Below the pieces are notes generated by a model, which was given only the letters and a program-made list of their open reading frames with translations, searched no databases and was not told the origin of the DNA. From an uncultured Oscillospiraceae bacterium (GTDB lineage: Bacteria; Bacillota; Clostridia; Oscillospirales; Acutalibacteraceae), in contig URNF01000059.1 in assembly GCA_900549155.1 (NCBI GenBank), positions 1 through 11,238 on the forward strand: DNA of 11,238 bases, written 5' to 3'. The number at the start of each line of letters is the position of its first letter. The stretch's first letter is position 1. A program made the position numbers and the translations under genes. This document shows, one piece after another, positions 6,863 to 11,238 of the stretch.

Positions 6863-7942
6863 ATGTTCAAAACCGCACCGGCGGTGTTCGCCGTCGGAGA
6901 CAGCTATCAGATCATGGTGACGGTGACAGCGCCCGCGCTTTTCTCCGTCAGGGTGGGGGACGAGACCTTTTATGACGCGTCAAACGGCATCATGCGCTCA
7001 CTGTCGCCGCTGCACCGCGTGAGCGTGCCGATGGCGGCGCTGGACGCGGCGGGCGGCTATACCGTGTGCGTGCGTCGACTGATCGAACGCAAGCCCTATT
7101 TCACGACGACAGAGCCGGGGGAGGAGCAATATTTCGCGTTCACCCCCGTGCCGCACGGCAGCGCGCGGGCATATCACATTGCCGACGCGCACAACCGCGT
7201 CGAAACGGCGGTTAAGGCGGCAGAGACGTTCGGCGACATCGACTTTCTGATCCTGAACGGTGATGTCATCGACCACAGCGGCGACCCGTCGAAATTCGAC
7301 AACATCTATGCGATCGCCGCCGCGCTGACGGGCGGGCACAAGCCGGTCGTTTTCTCCCGCGGCAATCACGACATGCGCGGCAACTTTGCCGAGCAGTTTG
7401 CCGCCTATACGCCGAGCGAGAACGGCAACACCTATTATACGTTCCGTCTCGGCGACATTTGGGGGCTGGTGCTCGACTGCGGCGAGGACAAGCCGGACGG
7501 TCATGCGGAATACGGCTGCACCGTCGCCTGTCACGATTTCCGTCTGCGGCAAACGGCGTTTCTGAAAAACGAGATCGAAAAAGCCGCCTTTGCGGCGGAC
7601 GGCGTGAAAACGCGGCTGGTGATCGTGCACAATCCGTTTACCCATCGACTCAAACCGCCCTTTGACATTGAGGACGAGATCTTCGGCGAATGGACGCGGC
7701 TCATCCGTGAGCACATCCGCCCGCACGCCTATATCTGCGGGCACCTGCATCACCTCGGCGTGCACAAAACGGGCAGCGCGTTTGACGACAGGGGTCAGGG
7801 CTGCCCTGTCGTTGTCGGTGCAAGACCGGGCGACAACGGCTATTTTGCGGGCTGCGGACTCATCATCGACGGCGACCGTCTCACGGTGCAGTTCACCGAC
7901 AGTGACGGCGCGACGCTGGCAACCGTCGAGGCAGCACCGTGA
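6863..7942 (+). CDS. calcineurin-like metallophosphoesterase
   Basis: A two-metal phosphoesterase of 359 residues. An N-terminal beta-rich region (about 1-95) precedes the catalytic domain. Metal-binding motifs appear in order: DAH (Asp108, His110), NGDVID (132-137), RGNHD (166-170), VHNPF (255-259) and GHLHH (293-297). This is the standard set for the family, so it should be active. The N-terminal beta domain and overall layout recall purple-acid-phosphatase-like enzymes, but the Tyr ligand that defines them is not evident. There is no signal peptide, so it is probably cytosolic. Its substrate (sugar phosphate, phosphodiester or nucleotide) cannot be told. Its start codon directly follows a terminator T run. 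Its stop overlaps the regulator start by four bases, so the two are co-translated. Confidence 0.92.
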   Translation: MFKTAPAVFAVGDSYQIMVTVTAPALFSVRVGDETFYDASNGIMRSLSPLHRVSVPMAALDAAGGYTVCVRRLIERKPYFTTTEPGEEQYFAFTPVPHGSARAYHIADAHNRVETAVKAAETFGDIDFLILNGDVIDHSGDPSKFDNIYAIAAALTGGHKPVVFSRGNHDMRGNFAEQFAAYTPSENGNTYYTFRLGDIWGLVLDCGEDKPDGHAEYGCTVACHDFRLRQTAFLKNEIEKAAFAADGVKTRLVIVHNPFTHRLKPPFDIEDEIFGEWTRLIREHIRPHAYICGHLHHLGVHKTGSAFDDRGQGCPVVVGARPGDNGYFAGCGLIIDGDRLTVQFTDSDGATLATVEAAP

Positions 7943-8796
7943 ACGCTGCCGTTTTTGCGTCCCGCCGCCTGGCGGAGACGGACCTCAACCGCCCCTGCGC
8001 GCGGCTCGAACTGTACACCTATTGGTGCCGTGAGGCGTTTGCTGCAGGGGAACAGTGGAATTATAAAACGCACAGCCATTCCTTTTTTGAGCTGCATCTG
8101 TGCCGCGGCGGCTCATGTGTTTTGCAGCTGCCGCACGGCGCGGTGACGCTGGAAAAGGGGCAGCTTTTGCTGCTGCCGCCGCACATGCCGCACACGCTTT
8201 TGCGCCTTTCTTCCGATTTTCGCAAGCTCGTTTGGGGCTTCAAAGCGCCGCCCGAAACGGGTGCGGCGCTTGCCGCCGCGCTTTCTGTGCCGCAGCCGAC
8301 GGCGACGCCGTCGGAGATGGCAAATGCGGCGGATCTGCTGCTTTCCCTTGCCGCCGCACCGTGTGACGGTGCCTATGCGGTGATGGTGGGGCAGCTGGAG
8401 CTTTTGTATGTGCTTTCGCTGCGATGCTTTGCGCCGCAGAGAAAGGAGAGCGCCGCGTGCGATGCCGCCGACCGTCTGCCTGCGGTGCGGCAGTTCATGC
8501 TCGACAACCTTGCCTGCGGCTTCACTGTGCGGGAAATTGCCGCACAGTTTTATATGAGCGAGCGGCAGTTTTACCGCCTGTGTGTCAAGGGGGCGGGCAT
8601 GACGCCGCACGCGCTGCGCGAGTCGCTGCAAATGGAGAAGATCCGCGCACTTTTGTCCGAAACGGACATGTCCCTTGCCGCCATCGCGGCAGAGGTCGGA
8701 TTTGCCGATGCGTTTTCGCTCGGACGCTTTTTCAAACGGCATGAGGGCTTGCCGCCCGCCGCCTATCGCCGTGCGCTGAATGTCCGAACGGGATAG
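7939..8796 (+). CDS. AraC-family transcriptional regulator with cupin sensor domain
   Basis: A 285-residue DNA-binding regulator. The N-terminal half is an AraC-type cupin, with HSHSFFELH (45-53) and LLLLPPHMPH (76-85), expected to bind a small sugar-like effector. The C-terminal half has the two helix-turn-helix units. The first is about 196-217 (VREIAAQFYMSERQFYRL). The second is about 245-268 (SLAAIAAEVGFADAFSLGRFF), followed by the family ending LPPAAYRR. The start is GTG 7939, overlapping the phosphoesterase stop (GTGA), with GAGG at 7928-7931. An ATG start would delete conserved cupin sequence. Being second in an operon with an enzyme is less common for this family than divergent placement. 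Likely targets are its own operon and the aldolase operon that starts 70 bases downstream. Confidence 0.94.
   Translation: MNAAVFASRRLAETDLNRPCARLELYTYWCREAFAAGEQWNYKTHSHSFFELHLCRGGSCVLQLPHGAVTLEKGQLLLLPPHMPHTLLRLSSDFRKLVWGFKAPPETGAALAAALSVPQPTATPSEMANAADLLLSLAAAPCDGAYAVMVGQLELLYVLSLRCFAPQRKESAACDAADRLPAVRQFMLDNLACGFTVREIAAQFYMSERQFYRLCVKGAGMTPHALRESLQMEKIRALLSETDMSLAAIAAEVGFADAFSLGRFFKRHEGLPPAAYRRALNVRTG
8654..8668. promoter_or_regulatory. possible distal operator, TGTCC-N5-GGACA, inside the regulator gene
   Basis: A perfect 15-base palindrome TGTCCGAAACGGACA, followed immediately by another TGTC. It matches the paired repeats found 127 bases downstream. It lies in codons for a conserved segment of the second helix-turn-helix region, so it may be only coding sequence. 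Confidence 0.3.
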
Positions 8797-8816
8797 TTTT
8801 TTGTCCTTTGCGGACA
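8781..8816. promoter_or_regulatory. possible paired operator upstream of the aldolase promoter
   Basis: Two copies of TGTCC-N5-GGAYA, at 8781-8795 (one mismatch) and 8802-8816 (perfect), start 21 bases apart, two helical turns. The second copy abuts the -35 box at 8817. Such spacing is typical of AraC-family half-sites at activated promoters. The first copy overlaps the last codons of the regulator gene. The perfect copy, with the preceding T run, could instead be a weak hairpin, but no T run follows it on the + strand. Confidence 0.45.
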
Positions 8817-8845
8817 TGGAAAAACCGACGGCTTCGATGTATGCT
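8817..8845 (+). promoter_or_regulatory. promoter of the aldolase / Asp-box operon
   Basis: TGGAAA (8817-8822), a 17-base spacer and TATGCT (8840-8845). The -35 box is weaker than in the two promoters upstream, which fits an activator-dependent promoter. The predicted start near 8852 leaves a leader of about 14 bases. Confidence 0.6.
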
Positions 8846-8866
8846 GACCGTAGAGAGGTGAGCATA
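8840..8866 (+). repeat. inverted repeat joining the -10 box to the ribosome site
   Basis: TATGCTGACC (8840-8849) and GGTGAGCATA (8857-8866) pair with one mismatch around a seven-base spacer. The left arm contains the -10 box. The right arm contains part of the ribosome site GAGAGGTG and the first base of the start codon. It could be an operator, or a hairpin that forms only in read-through RNA. Confidence 0.5.
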
Positions 8867-9780
8867 TGCAACAGATCCGAAAAGGGGTATACCCCACCAT
8901 GATCACGCCGTATACCAAAGACGGTGAGATCGACTATGCCGCTGTGCGGCGGCTGACGGAATGGTATATCGAAAAGGGCTGCACCGGCATTTTCGCCGTG
9001 TGCCAGTCAAGCGAGATGGCATTTTTGAGCCTTGCCGAGCGGGTGAAGCTCGCCGCGACCGTCACAGAGACGGCAAACGGCAGGGTGAGCGTCGTCGCGT
9101 CGGGGCACTGCGCCGAAACGCTGTCGGAGCAGACAAAAGAGGTGCGCGAGATCGCAGCGACCGGCGTGGACGCGTTTGTGCTTGTCAGCAATCGGCTCGA
9201 CCTGCACGGCGACGGCGACGACGTGTGGATCGAAAACGCCGCCCGCCTGTTGGACAAAACGGGGGATGTGCCGCTTGGCATCTATGAATGTCCGAAGCCC
9301 TATAAACGGCTGCTGACGCCCCGCATCCTCGACTGGTGTCTTGAAACAAAGCGCTTTTTGTTCATCAAGGACACCTGCTGCGATCCGACGTTGCTGGATG
9401 CGCGGCTTGCGCAGCTGCGGGGGAGCGACCTTTTGCTGTTTAATGCCAACGCGCAAACGCTTTTGTATTCTCTGGAGCGCGGTGCGGCGGGCTATTCGGG
9501 CATCATGGCGAATTTTCATCCCGATCTTTTTGCCTGTCTCTGCGCACATTTTGCGGAGGATGCGGAAAAGACAAAAAGGCTTTCCGCGCTGCTCGGCATG
9601 ATGGCGTGGACGGAAAGCTCCGCCTATCCCTGCACGGCGAAATGGTATCTGAACGCACACGGCGTGCCGATGAACACCGCCGCCCGCAGTGCGGATGAAA
9701 AGCTGCTCACCCCCTATCAGAAGCTGACGGTGGAGCAGATGGAGACGCTCGCCGCGGCAGCAAGAAAGGAGTTTTTCTGA
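8866..9780 (+). CDS. dihydrodipicolinate synthase / N-acetylneuraminate lyase family protein, divergent active site
   Basis: A class I aldolase-type TIM barrel of 304 residues, normal for the family. The Schiff-base lysine is Lys168 in FLFIKDTC, and the conserved tyrosine is Tyr140 in GIYECPKPY. The usual G-T/S-T-G-E loop is replaced by CQSSE (46-50), and the segment that normally carries the second active-site tyrosine reads VLVSNRLDLHG (105-115) with no tyrosine. It is therefore unlikely to be a housekeeping DapA or a standard neuraminate lyase. It probably cleaves or dehydrates another 2-keto acid, using the same imine chemistry. GAGAGGTG precedes the ATG. The stop and the next start share one base (TGATG), so this gene and the Asp-box gene are coupled. 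Confidence 0.85.
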   Translation: MQQIRKGVYPTMITPYTKDGEIDYAAVRRLTEWYIEKGCTGIFAVCQSSEMAFLSLAERVKLAATVTETANGRVSVVASGHCAETLSEQTKEVREIAATGVDAFVLVSNRLDLHGDGDDVWIENAARLLDKTGDVPLGIYECPKPYKRLLTPRILDWCLETKRFLFIKDTCCDPTLLDARLAQLRGSDLLLFNANAQTLLYSLERGAAGYSGIMANFHPDLFACLCAHFAEDAEKTKRLSALLGMMAWTESSAYPCTAKWYLNAHGVPMNTAARSADEKLLTPYQKLTVEQMETLAAAARKEFF

Positions 9781-11147
9781 TGAAAGCACACAAGGCGTGG
9801 AGCTATGCGCCCTACCGTCCGCCGTTTGTTGAAGTCGGCGACATCTATATCTGCCGCATCGTGCCCGATGCGGACAGCATCACCTTTTCCTGGCTGCCCG
9901 TCGGCGATGTGACCTACACGGTCTGTTGCGCGCGGCGCGGCGAAACGCCGCAGCCGATCGGCAAAACGACGGATACGACCTTTTGCATCACGGGACTGGA
10001 GACTTCTGCGGAATATGCCTTTTTCGTGGAAGCGGAGGGCAAAAAAAGCCGCACCCGCCTTGCCCGCTGCGGCACGGCGTTCGGCACGACGGTCAACTAT
10101 CTTCATCCCGAGGACGACGCCTACCGTTTCTCCGGCCGTTTTCTCTGCAGCCCCTCGCTTTTGCGGCTGCCCGACGGCGGACTTTTGGCGTCGATGGATC
10201 TTTTTGCGGGCGACCACCCGCAGAACCTGACGCTCATTTTCCGCTCGGACGACGACGGCAGGACGTGGCACTATCAGTGTGAGCTGTTCCCCTGTTTTTG
10301 GGGCAAGCTGTTTTTGCAGGGGGAGCGCGTGTTCATGCTCGCCTGCTCCACCGAATACGGCGACCTGCTCATCGGCAGCTCGGATGACAGCGGCAGGACG
10401 TTCGGCGAGCCGACGGCGCTGCTGCGCGGGGGCGGCGGCAAAAACGCCGAGGCAGGCGTGCACAAAAACCCGCAGCCGGTCGTCACCTTTGACGGACGGT
10501 TGTATACCACGCTGGAATGGGGCAACTGGGGACGGCGGTATCACGCAGCGATGGTGATGAGCGCTCCCGCCGACGCCGATCTTCTGGATGCGGACAGCTG
10601 GACGTTCAGCGAGCCGGTGCGGTATGACCCCACATGGCAGGGCGTACCCGCAGGCTCGACCACGGGCAACATCGAGGGCTGTCTCACGGTGGTGAACGGA
10701 AAGCTTTATAACATCATGCGCTATGACATGGAAAAGCTCACCCGCAACTGGGGGCTCGTGGTGGCGTATGAAGTGAACACGGAAAATCCCGCCGCGCCGC
10801 TCACCTACAGCCACTGCATCGAATTTCCCGCCAACAACGCCAAATTTGAGATACAGTTTGACGAAAAAACGGTGCGCTATTATTCCATCGTTTCGCGCAT
10901 CACGGACGGGGAGCATCGGTGGGCGCGCAACATCCTGTCGGTGCTGACGTCAAAGGACGCGGAGCATTGGGAGCTTTTGACCGACATCATGAATTGCGGC
11001 GACGAGGATCAGCAGAAGATCGGCTTCCAATATGTGGATTTCTTCATCGAAAACGGCAGGATCTATTATCTCTGCCGCACCGCCATGAACGGCGCAGACA
11101 CCTTCCACAACAGTAACTACAGTACCTTCGGGACATATACCATATAA
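9780..11147 (+). CDS. Asp-box (sialidase-fold) protein with N-terminal fibronectin-III-like region
   Basis: A 455-residue protein with no signal peptide. Residues about 22-105 look like a fibronectin type III domain (SITFSWLPV, TYTV, ITGLETSAEYAFFVEA). The rest resembles a six-bladed sialidase propeller with Asp boxes SDDDGRTW (156-163) and SDDSGRTF (201-208) and a degenerate one, SKDAEHW (391-397). The start of the propeller, FLCSPSLLRLPDGG (121-134), aligns with the sialidase RIP region but lacks its arginine, so a classical GH33 sialidase is doubtful. Other choices are a different glycoside hydrolase or lyase of propeller fold, or a non-catalytic sugar-binding protein. The start ATG 9780 overlaps the aldolase stop, with AGAAAGGAG eight bases upstream. 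Joint expression with the aldolase implies a shared pathway. Confidence 0.78.
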   Translation: MKAHKAWSYAPYRPPFVEVGDIYICRIVPDADSITFSWLPVGDVTYTVCCARRGETPQPIGKTTDTTFCITGLETSAEYAFFVEAEGKKSRTRLARCGTAFGTTVNYLHPEDDAYRFSGRFLCSPSLLRLPDGGLLASMDLFAGDHPQNLTLIFRSDDDGRTWHYQCELFPCFWGKLFLQGERVFMLACSTEYGDLLIGSSDDSGRTFGEPTALLRGGGGKNAEAGVHKNPQPVVTFDGRLYTTLEWGNWGRRYHAAMVMSAPADADLLDADSWTFSEPVRYDPTWQGVPAGSTTGNIEGCLTVVNGKLYNIMRYDMEKLTRNWGLVVAYEVNTENPAAPLTYSHCIEFPANNAKFEIQFDEKTVRYYSIVSRITDGEHRWARNILSVLTSKDAEHWELLTDIMNCGDEDQQKIGFQYVDFFIENGRIYYLCRTAMNGADTFHNSNYSTFGTYTI

Positions 11148-11156
11148 GGTCAACGG

Positions 11157-11185
11157 GAACGGGGCAGCATGCCCCGTTCTTTTTT
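11157..11185 (+). terminator. intrinsic terminator of the aldolase / Asp-box operon
   Basis: GAACGGGGCA and TGCCCCGTTC form a ten-base stem with a three-base loop (11157-11179), followed by six Ts (11180-11185), ten bases after the stop codon. It is a textbook rho-independent terminator. Confidence 0.93.
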
Positions 11186-11186
11186 G

Positions 11187-11218
11187 TAGAAAGAAAACCA
11201 CGCGATAGTCGCGTGGTT
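11187..11218 (-). terminator. probable terminator of a convergent gene beyond the right edge
   Basis: AACCACGCGA (11196-11205) and TCGCGTGGTT (11209-11218) form a perfect ten-base stem with a three-base loop. Read on the - strand it is followed by TTTTCTTTCTAC, a T-rich tail; on the + strand it is followed by GGATAAAGG. A - strand TAA at 11230-11228 could be the stop of that gene. Too little of it is present to call. Confidence 0.6.
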
Positions 11219-11238
11219 GGATAAAGGTTAACCGGTGA

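Noticed and set aside
9780..11147. Confident naming as a NanH-type sialidase
   Set aside because: The Asp boxes support the fold only; the RIP arginine is not seen and no secretion signal is present.
1..11238. CRISPR arrays, insertion sequences, tRNA or rRNA genes, defence or toxin systems
   Set aside because: I saw no regularly spaced direct repeats, transposase motifs, attachment sites, cloverleaf sequences or defence-type domains. Nearly all of the DNA is taken up by the twelve genes called.

Overview
The window is GC-rich coding DNA, almost entirely on the + strand. Shine-Dalgarno sites are strong (AAGGAGG type), promoters look like sigma-A promoters, and genes are packed with GTGA and TGATG overlaps. 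The nucleoside genes are of Gram-positive type: a pyrimidine-nucleoside phosphorylase rather than a narrow DeoA, and a cytidine deaminase of the short Cys-Cys-Cys class. Together this suggests a high-GC member of the Bacillota, probably class Clostridia and plausibly from an animal gut. That placement is inference from gene style, not a marker gene.

Layout. (1) Positions 2-4972 hold a six-gene run: the 3' part of an SGNH hydrolase gene, deoC, deoD, deoB, cdd and pdp. The gaps are 16 bases or fewer, two genes overlap, and a hairpin closes the run. Its promoter lies left of the window. (2) Positions 5037-6799 hold a single cytosolic family 2 glycoside hydrolase gene with its own near-consensus promoter. 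(3) Positions 6796-8796 hold a metallophosphoesterase gene overlapped by four bases by an AraC-family regulator gene. The promoter, the terminator of the preceding gene and the ribosome binding site are interleaved in about 70 bases. (4) Positions 8817-11147 hold a two-gene operon: a divergent member of the dihydrodipicolinate synthase / N-acetylneuraminate lyase family and an Asp-box (sialidase-fold) protein with an N-terminal fibronectin-III-like region. A strong terminator follows. A second hairpin at the right edge looks like the terminator of a convergent gene outside the window.

How the genes work together. The first operon is a nearly complete nucleoside catabolic pathway. Cdd deaminates (deoxy)cytidine, and Pdp and DeoD release bases by phosphorolysis. 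DeoB moves the phosphate from C1 to C5 of (deoxy)ribose, and DeoC cleaves deoxyribose 5-phosphate to glyceraldehyde 3-phosphate and acetaldehyde. Regions 2 to 4 look like carbohydrate-use genes with a local regulator. None of the complete enzymes there shows a signal peptide, so they should act in the cytosol on imported substrates. The substrates cannot be read from the sequence.

The most interesting signals are in the control DNA. Two adjacent promoters each have an inverted repeat that pairs the -10 region with the ribosome binding site, so a read-through transcript could fold and hide the site while the gene's own transcript could not. There is also a cluster of TGTCC-N5-GGACA palindromes upstream of the aldolase promoter that could be targets of the neighbouring AraC-type regulator. 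The aldolase and Asp-box protein both appear to lack residues expected of the classical enzymes and may form an undescribed pathway pair.
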